Source: Oscillospiraceae bacterium
GTDB taxonomy: Bacteria; Bacillota; Clostridia; Oscillospirales; Oscillospiraceae
Length of the DNA: 47,298 bases
Assembly: GCA_017535635.1 (NCBI GenBank)
Contig: JAFXTU010000030.1
Coordinates: 1-47,298, forward strand
Direction: 5' to 3'
Below the pieces are notes generated by a model. That model worked only from the letters and a program-made list of their open reading frames with translations. It was not told where the DNA came from and did not search any database. The position numbers were made by a program, and so were the translations under genes. Shown here in pieces: positions 8,383-15,904 of this stretch. Every line of letters begins with the position of its first letter. Position 1 is the first letter of the stretch.

Positions 8383-9813
8383 TCAGTTGGAATGGATCTT
8401 CCGTTCAAAGCGGTTCTTCTCTCCGTCGGCGGGCACCGGCGTGGGGTATTCCCCGCCGAAGCAGGCGGTGCAGAAGCCGGTGTCCGCTCCGGTCAGGAGC
8501 TTCAGATGCTCCAGGCTCAGATAGCCCAGGGAATCCGCGCCCAGGATCGCGGCGATCTCCTCCGGGGTATGGTGATTGGCGATGAGGTTCTCCGCGCTGT
8601 CGATGTCCGTGCCGTAATAGCAGGGCTTCACAAAGGGCGGCGCGCTCACCCGCAGGTGGATCTCCCTGGCCCCGGCCTCCCGCAGCAGCCGGATCGTCCT
8701 CCGGCAGGTGGTGCCCCGGACGATGGAGTCGTCGATCAGCACGAGGCGCTTTCCGCCGACCACGGCCCGGATGGGATTCAGCTTGAGCCGCACCCCGGCC
8801 TCCCGCTCCCCCTGGGTGGGGGCGATGAAGGTCCTGCCGATGTACTTATTCTTGGTGAAGCCGATCTCGTAGGGGATCCCGGAGGCGTGGGCGTAGCCGA
8901 TGGCGGCGTCCAGGCCGGAGTCCGGGACGCCGATCACCGCGTCGGCCTCCACCGGGTGCTCCCGGGCCAGGAATTCCCCTGCCCGCCGCCGGGCCAGGCA
9001 GACGCTGGCCCCGTCGATGGCGGAATCCGGGCGGGCAAAGTAGATGTACTCAAATACGCAGAGCCGCCTCGGAGCGGCTTTGCAGTGGCTCCGGTCGGAC
9101 CGGACGCCCTCCTCCCCCACCGTCACCACCTCGCCGGGCTCGATATCCCGGACAAAGGCCGCGCCGATGGCGTCCAGGGCGCAGCTCTCGGAGGCAAAGA
9201 CCACGCTTCCGTCCTCCAGCTTCCCCATGCACAGGGGGCGGAAGCCGTACCGGTCCCGGGCGGCGATGAGCTTGGAGGGAGAGGCGATCACCAGGGAATA
9301 GGCCCCCTCCAGGGAATCCATGGCCCGGGAGACGGCCTCCTCGATGCTGCCGGAGCGCAGCCGCTCCCGGACGATCACATAGGCGATGGCCTCGGAATCC
9401 GTGGTGGTGTGGAAGATGGAGCCCTTTTCCTCCAGGAGCCTCCGAAGCTCCATGGAATTTACCAGGTTGCCGTTGTGGGCCAGGGCCATCCTTCCCTTGT
9501 GGTGGTTCACCAGCAGGGGCTGGGCGTTCTCCCGCCGGTCCGAGCCGGTGGTGGCGTAGCGCACATGGCCCAGGGCGATGTTCCCCTCCCCCAGGGCCTC
9601 CAATCTGCCGTGGGAAAAGACCTCGTTCACCAGCCCTTCGTCCCGGCAGGCGGCGAATACGCCGTCGTCGTTCACCACGATCCCCGCGCTCTCCTGGCCC
9701 CGGTGCTGCAGGGCAAAGAGGCCGTAGTAGATGAGGGGCGCCAGCTGAGTCCGCTTCGGCGACCAGATCCCAAAGAGGCCGCATTCCTCCCGGGGCTTAT
9801 CCCGCTCAGGCAT
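8383..9813 (-). CDS. purF: Amidophosphoribosyltransferase
   Basis: Commits PRPP to purine synthesis by transferring glutamine amide nitrogen to give phosphoribosylamine. The 476 residues begin with a ten-residue propeptide (MPERDKPREE) before the catalytic Cys11 of CGLFGI, which must be cleaved off. RHGQESAG-type residues appear as ALQHRGQESAG, and the PRPP loop is LVLIDDSIVRGTT. Cysteines in LCVFEYIYFARPDS, VKPCYYGTD and GFCTACFGG match the four ligands of the Bacillus-type structural 4Fe-4S cluster, fitting an anaerobe. Its start overlaps the purC stop by 8 bp, so the pair is translationally coupled. Confidence 0.97.
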   Translation of the reverse strand: MPERDKPREECGLFGIWSPKRTQLAPLIYYGLFALQHRGQESAGIVVNDDGVFAACRDEGLVNEVFSHGRLEALGEGNIALGHVRYATTGSDRRENAQPLLVNHHKGRMALAHNGNLVNSMELRRLLEEKGSIFHTTTDSEAIAYVIVRERLRSGSIEEAVSRAMDSLEGAYSLVIASPSKLIAARDRYGFRPLCMGKLEDGSVVFASESCALDAIGAAFVRDIEPGEVVTVGEEGVRSDRSHCKAAPRRLCVFEYIYFARPDSAIDGASVCLARRRAGEFLAREHPVEADAVIGVPDSGLDAAIGYAHASGIPYEIGFTKNKYIGRTFIAPTQGEREAGVRLKLNPIRAVVGGKRLVLIDDSIVRGTTCRRTIRLLREAGAREIHLRVSAPPFVKPCYYGTDIDSAENLIANHHTPEEIAAILGADSLGYLSLEHLKLLTGADTGFCTACFGGEYPTPVPADGEKNRFERKIHSN

Positions 9814-10525
9814 TCTCCGCCGCCTCCAGCCGGGCCATGATCTCCCGGTAGGCGTCCTCCACCCCGCCCAGGTCCAGGCGGAAGCGGTCCTTGTCCAGCT
9901 TCTCTCCGGTCTTCACGTCCCAGAGGCGGCAGGTGTCCGGGCTGATCTCGTCGGCCAGGATGATCGTCCCATCGGGCAGGCGGCCAAACTCCAGCTTGAA
10001 GTCCACCAGGGTCACGCCGCAGTCCAGCCAGAAGGCGCTGAGCACCTCATCCACCCGCAGGGCGTAGTCCTCGATGGTCCGCAGCTCCTCCGGGGAAGCC
10101 AGCTTCATGGCCAGGACGTGGGAGGGGACGATCAGCGGGTCGTTCAGCTCGTCGTTCTTATAGGAATACTCCACCGTGGGCTTCTCGAAGCGCACACCCT
10201 CCGGGAAGCCGTAGCGCTTGCAGAAGGAGCCGGCGGAAATATTGCGGACGATGACCTCCAGGGGCACGATCTTCACTTTTTTCACCAGGGTCTCCCGCTC
10301 CGAGAGCTCCCGAACCAGGTGCGTCGGAACGCCGGAAGAGGCCAGGCGGCGCATCAGGGCGTTGCTCATCCGGTTGTTGATCCTGCCCTTGCCCGCGATG
10401 GAGCCCCTCTTCTTTCCGTTGAAGGCCGTGGCGTCGTCCTTATACTCCACGATCAGCAGTTCCGGGTCCGAAGTGGCGAAGACCTTCTTGGCCTTCCCCT
10501 CATAGATCTGTTCCAGCTTTTCCAT
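9806..10525 (-). CDS. purC: SAICAR synthetase
   Basis: Ligates aspartate to CAIR using ATP in purine synthesis. The 239 residues start MEKLEQIYEGKAKKVF and contain the family signatures LEVIVRNISAGSFCKRYG and LVDFKLEFG, plus ADEISPDTCRLWD. GGGAGG lies 8 nt before the ATG at 10525; a TTG one codon upstream is the alternative but is too close to the ribosome binding site. The next gene purF overlaps by 8 bp. A strong hairpin (10545-10576) separates it from the upstream amt-PII gene. Confidence 0.97.
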   Translation of the reverse strand: MEKLEQIYEGKAKKVFATSDPELLIVEYKDDATAFNGKKRGSIAGKGRINNRMSNALMRRLASSGVPTHLVRELSERETLVKKVKIVPLEVIVRNISAGSFCKRYGFPEGVRFEKPTVEYSYKNDELNDPLIVPSHVLAMKLASPEELRTIEDYALRVDEVLSAFWLDCGVTLVDFKLEFGRLPDGTIILADEISPDTCRLWDVKTGEKLDKDRFRLDLGGVEDAYREIMARLEAAENA

Positions 10526-10544
10526 CAATAAAGCCTCCCGTTCC

Positions 10545-10576
10545 GCGGCGCCCCGTCCAGGTGGACGGAGCGCCGC
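10545..10576 (-). terminator. Hairpin between amt-PII and purC
   Basis: GCGGCGC (10545-10551) pairs with GCGCCGC (10570-10576), and inside it CCGTCC pairs with GGACGG around AGGT. It follows the amt-PII stop by 14 nt on the minus strand. No U-tract follows, so it may be partial termination or mRNA stabilisation rather than a full intrinsic terminator. Confidence 0.5.
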
Positions 10577-10590
10577 GCCAATTATCTGAC

Positions 10591-12315
10591 TTATTCCACA
10601 TCCTGGAGGGCGTCGTAGCCCTCCTCGCCGGTGCGGACCTTGATCACGTTCTCCACGTCGTAGACGAAGATCTTCCCGTCCCCGATGTGGCCGGTATACA
10701 GCACCTTCTTGGCCGTCTCGATCACGTCCCGCACGGGGATGGCGGACACCACGATATCCACCTGCACCTTGGGCCGCAGGTCCGTCTCCACGGCGACGCC
10801 GCGGTAGAACTCCGTGTGTCCCTTCTGCATCCCGTAGCCCATGACGTGGCTCACGGTCATGCCGGTGATGCCCAGGCGGCTCATGGCGTCCTTCAGGGCG
10901 TAAAGCCGCTCCTCCTTGAAGACGATCTCCACCTTGGTGAACTTGGGCCCCTCGCCCCGGAAGGCGGGCTCCCGCTTCACTGGGATGGCCTCGGCGGGCG
11001 GGGTGGTGCCTGTGACGGCCAGGATGGGCTCGCCGGTGCCGAACTCGGCGTACTTATCCACGGCGGGCATGAAGTCCGCGTAGGCGCTGGGCAGGCCGTG
11101 CTCGCTCACGTCCAGGCCGGCCAGCTCGTCGGCCTCCTCCGCCCGGAGGAAGTTCAGCTTCTTCAGCAGGGCAAAGAAGAGGAACATGGTCACCGCCGCC
11201 CAGGCCGCCACGGCCAGGAAGCCGATGAGCTGGATGCCCAGGAGCCGGAATTCCCCGGTGTAAACCAGGCCCCGGAGTCCGGCGGGGGCGTCGGGAGTGG
11301 CCAGGAGGCCCACGGCGAGGGTGCCCCAGATGCCGTTGGCGCAGTGGACGCCCACGGCGCCCACGGGGTCGTCGATGTGGAGCTTCAGGTCCAGGACCTC
11401 CACGACCACCACAACCAGGATGCCGGAGACGACGCCCACCACAGCAGCTCCGATGGCGTCCAGGGCGTCGCAGCCGGCGGTGATGCCCACCAGGCCCGCC
11501 AGGGAGGCGTTGAGGCACATGGAGACGTCGGGCTTCCCGTTTTTGCACCAGGTATAGATCATGGTGGTGCAAGTGGCGACGGCGGGGGCGATGGTGGTGG
11601 TCAGGAAGATGCTGCTGAGCTCCGAGACCGAGGTGGCCGCCGCGCCGTTGAAGCCGTACCAGCCCAGCCAGAGGATGAACACGCCCAGAGCGCCCAGGGG
11701 GATGGAGTGGCCGGGGATGGCGTTGACCTTGGTGACCTTCCCGCTCTTATCCTTCACGTATTTGCCGATCCTCGGCCCCAGGAGGATGGCCCCGATGAGG
11801 GCCGCGATGCCGCCCACCATGTGGATGGCGGTGGAGCCGGCGTAGTCGTGGAAGCCCAGGCCGCTCAGCCAGCCGCCGCCCCAGACCCAGTGGGCCTCGA
11901 TAGGGTAGATCACCAGGCTGATGAAACCGGAATAGACGCAGTAGGCGGAGAACTTGGTCCGCTCCGCCATGGCCCCGGAGACGATGGTGGCGGTGGTGGC
12001 GCAGAAGACCAGGTTGAAAACGAAGGTGCTGGCGGCGGTGAAGCCCTCCGCCGGGGAGGCGATGAACTCCCTGAAATGGGTGAAGAGGTCCAGGTTCGGC
12101 TTGCCGATGAAGCCCATCAGGGCGTCCTCCCCCATCATCAGGGTATAGCCCAGGAGGGAAAAGACCACGGTGCCGATGCAGAAGTCCATCAGGTTTTTCA
12201 TGATGATATTGCCGGCGTTCTTAGCCCGGGTAAAGCCGGTCTCCACCATGGCGAAGCCCGCCTGCATCCAGAAGACCAGTGCCGCTCCTATCAAAAACCA
12301 GAATTCAACCGTCAT
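10591..12315 (-). CDS. amt: Ammonium transporter fused to a PII signalling domain
   Basis: Residues 1 to about 430 are an AmtB/Rh channel that moves ammonium across the membrane: FWMQAGFAMVETGF at the N terminus, the two pore histidines in AGSTAIHMVGG and GVHCANGIWG, and the GWYGFNGAA region. After a linker (about 430-458) residues 459-574 form a complete PII (GlnB/GlnK) domain: FTKVEIVFKEERL, the T-loop MQKGHTEFYRG, the IGDGKIFV nucleotide site and VRTGEEGYDAL. The T-loop reads GVAVETD where Enterobacteria have Tyr51 in EYM, so uridylylation there is excluded. PII normally plugs Amt when ATP/2-oxoglutarate are low; here the regulator is built in. It lies directly downstream of glnN. Confidence 0.93.
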   Translation of the reverse strand: MTVEFWFLIGAALVFWMQAGFAMVETGFTRAKNAGNIIMKNLMDFCIGTVVFSLLGYTLMMGEDALMGFIGKPNLDLFTHFREFIASPAEGFTAASTFVFNLVFCATTATIVSGAMAERTKFSAYCVYSGFISLVIYPIEAHWVWGGGWLSGLGFHDYAGSTAIHMVGGIAALIGAILLGPRIGKYVKDKSGKVTKVNAIPGHSIPLGALGVFILWLGWYGFNGAAATSVSELSSIFLTTTIAPAVATCTTMIYTWCKNGKPDVSMCLNASLAGLVGITAGCDALDAIGAAVVGVVSGILVVVVVEVLDLKLHIDDPVGAVGVHCANGIWGTLAVGLLATPDAPAGLRGLVYTGEFRLLGIQLIGFLAVAAWAAVTMFLFFALLKKLNFLRAEEADELAGLDVSEHGLPSAYADFMPAVDKYAEFGTGEPILAVTGTTPPAEAIPVKREPAFRGEGPKFTKVEIVFKEERLYALKDAMSRLGITGMTVSHVMGYGMQKGHTEFYRGVAVETDLRPKVQVDIVVSAIPVRDVIETAKKVLYTGHIGDGKIFVYDVENVIKVRTGEEGYDALQDVE

Positions 12316-12337
12316 TTTGATCTACCTCTTTTCTAAG

Positions 12338-12360
12338 CCGCGCGGGCCTGGCCCGCGCGG
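12338..12360 (-). terminator. GC hairpin between glnN and amt
   Basis: CCGCGCGGGC, loop CTG, GCCCGCGCGG is a perfect 10-bp stem lying 17 nt after the glnN stop on the minus strand. It is followed by CTTAGAAAAG, so there is no U-tract. It probably attenuates or protects rather than fully ending the glnN transcript. Confidence 0.5.
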
Positions 12361-12377
12361 CGGGTCGGATTAGAATT

Positions 12378-14471
12378 TTAAACGCCAAACAGAAGGTCGC
12401 CGTAGGTGGGGAAGGGCCAGTAGGAGGCCGCCGTCAGCGTCTCGGCGTCGTCGCACAGCGCCCTCAGCGCGGCCATCTTGGGCAGCACCTCGTCCCGGAC
12501 CTGATAGGCCTCCTTGGTCACCTCGCCGATGCCGTCCAGCACGGTGACGGTCTTCTCCAGCTCCTCCGTGGCGGCGTCGGCGCAGTCCGCCAGACAGGAG
12601 AGCTTCCGCACCAGCTTCGTCTCGTAGGCGCAGGTGAGGCTGGGATCCGCCGCCTTCTTCCCGGCGACGCCCTGAGCCAGGGCTCCCGAGTAGGCCGTCA
12701 CGGCGGGGATGATCTCCTTCCGGGCCATGTCCGCCATGGTCAGGGCCTCGATGCGCACGGTGCGCACGTAGTTCTCCAGCTGGATCTCGTAGCGGGACTT
12801 CAGCTCGGTCTCGGAGAAGATCCCGTGGGCGATGAGCATGCTCACGTTCTTGGGATCCAGCAGCCGGGGCAGGGCGTCGGCGGTGGTGCGCATGTTCAGC
12901 AGGCCCCGCTGCTCGGTGGCCTCCCGAATCCAGGCGTCGTCGTAGCCGTTGCCGTTGAAGAGGATGCGCTTGTGGGCGATGATCTGCTCCTTGATGAGGG
13001 CGTGGAGCTTATCGTCGAAGTTCTCCGCTCCCTCCAGGGCGTCGGCAAACTGCCGCAGGGACTCCGCCACGGAGGCGTTGATCATGATGTTGGCGCAGGC
13101 GATGGAATCGCCGGAGCCCACCATGCGGAACTCGAATTTGTTGCCGGTGAAGGCGAAGGGGCTGGTGCGGTTCCGGTCGGTGGTGTCCCTGGTGAAGCGG
13201 GGCAGGCTGTCCACCCCCAGCTTCAGGACCTTCCGCTCCGTTCCGGCGTAGGGGCTGTCCGTCTCGACGGCCTCCAGCACGGCGCTGAGCTCGTCGCCCA
13301 GGAAGATGGAAATGACGGCGGGAGGCGCTTCGTTGGCCCCCAGGCGGTGATCGTTCCCCGCCGTAGCCACACTGAGGCGCAGCAGATCCTGGTAGTCGTC
13401 CACGCCCTTGATGACCGCCGTGAGGAAGAGGAGGAAGCGGGCGTTCTCGTAGGGGGTCTCCCCGGGGCTCAGAAGGTTGTCGCCGGTGTCGGTGGACATG
13501 GACCAGTTGTTGTGCTTTCCGGAGCCGTTGACTCCCGCGAAGGGCTTCTCGTGCAGGAGGCACACCAGGCCGTGCTTCCGCGCCACCTTCTTCATGATCT
13601 CCATGGTGAGCTGGTTGTGGTCGGTGGCCACGTTGGTGGTGGCGTAGATGGGGGCCAGCTCGTGCTGGGCCGGGGCCACCTCGTTGTGCTCGGTCTTGGC
13701 CAGGATGCCCAGCTTCCAAAGCTCCTCGTTCAGGTCCTCCATATAGGCCTGGACCCTGGGCTTGATGGCCCCGAAGTAGTGGTCCTCCAGCTCCTGTCCC
13801 TTGGGCGGCTTGGCGCCGAAGAGGGTCCGCCCGGTGTAGATCAGGTCCTTGCGCTTCAGGTACATCTCCCGGTCCACCAGGAAGTACTCCTGCTCCGGGC
13901 CCACGTTGGTGAAAACGCGCCTCACTTCCTTGTTCCCGAAGAGCCGCAGGATCCGCAGGGCCTGCTTGTTCAGGGCCTCCATGCTGCGCAGCAGGGGCGT
14001 CTTCTTGTCCAGGGCCTCTCCGCCGAAGGAGCAGAAGGCCGTGGGGATGCAGAGGGTGTTTTCCTTGATAAAGGCGTAGCTGGAGGGGTCCCAGGCGGTG
14101 TAGCCCCTGGCCTCGAAGGTGGCCCGCAGGCCGCCGGAGGGGAAGCTGGAGGCATCCGGCTCGCCCTTGATGAGCTCCTTGCCGGTCAATTCCATAATGA
14201 CCCGGCCGTCCGGCGCGGGATTGATGAAGCCGTCGTGCTTCTCGGCGGTGATGCCGGTGAGGGGCTGGAACCAGTGGGTGAAGTGGGTCGCTCCATTCTC
14301 CACGGCCCAGTCGCACATGGCCTGCGCCACGGCATTGGCGAGCTCAAGGTCCAGTTCCGTTCCGTTGTCGATGGTCCGGCGCAGGGAGCGGTACACCTTT
14401 TCCGGCAGCCGGGAGCGCATGACCTTGTCGTCGAATACCTTGCTGGCGAAAATTTCCGATACGGTAGACAT
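12378..14471 (-). CDS. glnN: Glutamine synthetase type III
   Basis: Makes glutamine from glutamate, ammonia and ATP in the cytoplasm. The 697-residue length and motifs are those of [15 protein letters not shown] near residue 65, [20 protein letters not shown] (metal-binding glutamates), [28 protein letters not shown] and [15 protein letters not shown]. It is much longer than the GSI of Bacillus (about 440). AAGGAGAG lies 8 nt before the ATG at 14471. A near-consensus promoter and an immediate terminator hairpin in its leader show it is controlled by attenuation as well as initiation. It heads the minus-strand nitrogen/purine genes, with amt-PII next. Confidence 0.96.
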   Translation of the reverse strand: MSTVSEIFASKVFDDKVMRSRLPEKVYRSLRRTIDNGTELDLELANAVAQAMCDWAVENGATHFTHWFQPLTGITAEKHDGFINPAPDGRVIMELTGKELIKGEPDASSFPSGGLRATFEARGYTAWDPSSYAFIKENTLCIPTAFCSFGGEALDKKTPLLRSMEALNKQALRILRLFGNKEVRRVFTNVGPEQEYFLVDREMYLKRKDLIYTGRTLFGAKPPKGQELEDHYFGAIKPRVQAYMEDLNEELWKLGILAKTEHNEVAPAQHELAPIYATTNVATDHNQLTMEIMKKVARKHGLVCLLHEKPFAGVNGSGKHNNWSMSTDTGDNLLSPGETPYENARFLLFLTAVIKGVDDYQDLLRLSVATAGNDHRLGANEAPPAVISIFLGDELSAVLEAVETDSPYAGTERKVLKLGVDSLPRFTRDTTDRNRTSPFAFTGNKFEFRMVGSGDSIACANIMINASVAESLRQFADALEGAENFDDKLHALIKEQIIAHKRILFNGNGYDDAWIREATEQRGLLNMRTTADALPRLLDPKNVSMLIAHGIFSETELKSRYEIQLENYVRTVRIEALTMADMARKEIIPAVTAYSGALAQGVAGKKAADPSLTCAYETKLVRKLSCLADCADAATEELEKTVTVLDGIGEVTKEAYQVRDEVLPKMAALRALCDDAETLTAASYWPFPTYGDLLFGV

Positions 14472-14476
14472 TGCGA

Positions 14477-14543
14477 TCTCTCCTTCTTTTCATTTTGGGC
14501 CGATCGTTTTGGGCCGATCGTTTTCAAAAACAAAAAGGAGAGA
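14477..14543 (-). promoter_or_regulatory. glnN leader: tandem repeat and RBS-complementary segment
   Basis: The 14-bp unit TTTTGGGCCGATCG occurs twice in a row (plus strand 14493-14520), each copy carrying the palindrome CGATCG. On the minus-strand transcript the 3' arm of the leader terminator (UCUCUCCUU, 14543 to 14535) is exactly complementary over 9 nt to the glnN ribosome binding site AAGGAGAGA (14485 to 14477), allowing an alternative RBS-masking pairing. Confidence 0.6.
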
Positions 14544-14587
14544 CATCGACGTAGGGGCACTGGGCCCGCAAGACGTCGTTGTCTCTC
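14526..14587 (-). terminator. Leader terminator upstream of glnN
   Basis: On the minus strand GAGAGACA (14587 to 14580) pairs with TGTCTCTC (14545 to 14538), extended by CGACGT with ACGTCG, and an inner GGGC/GCCC. It is followed by TTTTTGTTTTT. This is a textbook intrinsic terminator placed a few nucleotides after the predicted transcription start and before the glnN start, so glnN expression must need antitermination. Confidence 0.75.
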
Positions 14588-14597
14588 GATGGTCGCC

Positions 14598-14626
14598 ATA
14601 TTACTCCGGAAAATGCAGGATGTCAA
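14598..14626 (-). promoter_or_regulatory. Promoter of glnN
   Basis: A perfect TTGACA (14626 to 14621) and TAATAT (14603 to 14598) with 17-bp spacing on the minus strand. Transcription is predicted to start near 14591, immediately before the leader terminator. Confidence 0.8.
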
Positions 14627-14684
14627 CCGTCAAATTGCAAAAAACGGCCCAAAGGCGATTTTTATTATTTCGTCGCTTTTTTGG

Positions 14685-14713
14685 TTGACAAGCGGAGCGG
14701 AAGGGAGTATCCT
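14685..14713 (+). promoter_or_regulatory. Promoter of the glutamate synthase operon
   Basis: TTGACA at 14685-14690 and TATCCT at 14708-14713 with 17-bp spacing. The predicted start is near 14720, immediately before the terminator hairpin of the leader. It is divergent from the glnN promoter, with about 58 bp between the two -35 boxes. Confidence 0.75.
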
Positions 14714-14720
14714 CCGGGAT

Positions 14721-14780
14721 AAGAGCAAAGGCGCTCTGTGGGAGAGGTATGCCCTCCCGCAGCCGCCCTTGCTCTTTTTT
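14721..14780 (+). terminator. Leader terminator upstream of the glutamate synthase operon
   Basis: AAGAGCAA..GGCG (14721-14733) pairs with CGCC..TTGCTCTT (about 14764-14775), enclosing a GGGAG/CTCCC hairpin, and is followed by a run of T to 14780. It lies between the promoter and the first gene, matching the arrangement in the divergent glnN leader. Confidence 0.75.
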
Positions 14781-14806
14781 ACGTTGTTCAAGAGGAGATG
14801 AAGCTC

Positions 14807-15904
14807 ATGCGCTTATTGGAAGGCGAGTTCCGAAATCCCTCCGGCTGCGCCATCTCGGCGGTGATCTCCAGAAACGGGGAACGGATGAGCGGAGAGAAGA
14901 TCATTGAAAGCATGAAGCCCATGCACGAGAGGTCCAACGGCCTGGGCGGCGGCTTCGCCGGATACGGGATCTATCCGGAATATAAGGATCTCTTCGCCCT
15001 GCACATCTTTTTCAGCGGCACCAAGGCCAGGGAGGAGTGCGAGGCCTACCTCCGGGGCGCCCTGGAGCTGGTGAAGGCGGAGGTGATCCCCACCCGCACC
15101 ATCCCGGCCATCACCGACGAGCCCCTGATCTGGCGCTACTTCGCCACGCCCCTTCGCAGCGTGCTGGCCAGCATGCAGGTGGACGAAAACGAGTACATCG
15201 CCCGGGTGGTGATGCACATCAACATCACCATTGAAGGGGCCTACGTCTTCTCCAGCGGCAAAAACATGGGCGTGTTCAAGGCGGTGGGCTACCCCGAGGA
15301 CGTGGGCGTGTTCTACCGGCTGGAGGAGTACGAGGCCTACTCCTGGACGGCCCACGGCCGCTATCCCACCAACACCCCCGGCTGGTGGGGCGGCGCCCAT
15401 CCCTTCGCCCTGCTGGACTGGACGGTGGTGCACAACGGGGAGATCTCCTCTTACGACGCCAACCGCCGCTGCATCGAGATGTACGGCTACAAGTGCACTT
15501 TGCAGACGGACACGGAGGTCATCACCTATATTGCGGACTATCTGCTGCGCAAGCAGGGCCTGAGCCTGGAGGAGGCCGCCGGTGTTATCGCCGCCCCCTT
15601 CTGGGACACCATCGCCAGAAGGCCGGAGGCGGAACGGCGGGAGCTGGAATACCTGCGCACCGTCTTCCCCAGCCTCCTGATCACCGGCCCCTTCTCCATC
15701 ATCCTGGGCTTCACCGGCGGCCTCATGGCCCTGAACGACCGGCTGAAGCTGCGGAGCATGGTGACGGCGGAGAAGGGCGACCGGGTCTATATCGCCTCCG
15801 AGGAGGCCGCCATCCGGGCCATGGAGCCCGGGGCGGAGCACATCTACGCGCCCGCCGGCGGCGAGCCGGTGATCGTCCGCGTGAGAGAGGGGTGCAGCTT
15901 ATGA
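14807..15904 (+). CDS. Glutamate synthase, glutamine amidotransferase module
   Basis: Class II glutamine amidotransferase that releases ammonia from glutamine for the partner synthase encoded next. The 365 residues start with a short propeptide and the expected nucleophile Cys14 (RNPSGCAISAVI), then the family hallmarks GGGFAGYGIYP, ARVVMHINITIEGA, WTAHGRYPTNTPGWWGGAHPF and VVHNGEISSYDANR. This is the separate domain-1 protein of modular (archaeal/clostridial) glutamate synthases rather than the 1500-residue fused GltB. GAGGAG lies 9 nt before the ATG at 14807; an ATG at 14798 abuts the RBS and is unlikely. The stop overlaps the next start by 4 bp. Confidence 0.88.
   Translation: MRLLEGEFRNPSGCAISAVISRNGERMSGEKIIESMKPMHERSNGLGGGFAGYGIYPEYKDLFALHIFFSGTKAREECEAYLRGALELVKAEVIPTRTIPAITDEPLIWRYFATPLRSVLASMQVDENEYIARVVMHINITIEGAYVFSSGKNMGVFKAVGYPEDVGVFYRLEEYEAYSWTAHGRYPTNTPGWWGGAHPFALLDWTVVHNGEISSYDANRRCIEMYGYKCTLQTDTEVITYIADYLLRKQGLSLEEAAGVIAAPFWDTIARRPEAERRELEYLRTVFPSLLITGPFSIILGFTGGLMALNDRLKLRSMVTAEKGDRVYIASEEAAIRAMEPGAEHIYAPAGGEPVIVRVREGCSL

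Noticed and set aside
10561..12336. Long plus-strand open frame opposite amt-PII (and similar long antisense frames at 23858-27295, 27256-30183, 31063-33471, 675-2804 and 12825-14801)
   Set aside because: They lie wholly opposite genes with clear family motifs, have low-complexity His/Gly/Asp/Val-rich translations typical of reverse frames in GC-rich DNA, and lack ribosome binding sites.
14477..14626. T-box or classic twin-hexaloop ANTAR target in the glnN leader
   Set aside because: No T-box bulge or specifier structure, and no pair of AxxGxx hexaloop hairpins could be found; only the terminator itself is clear.
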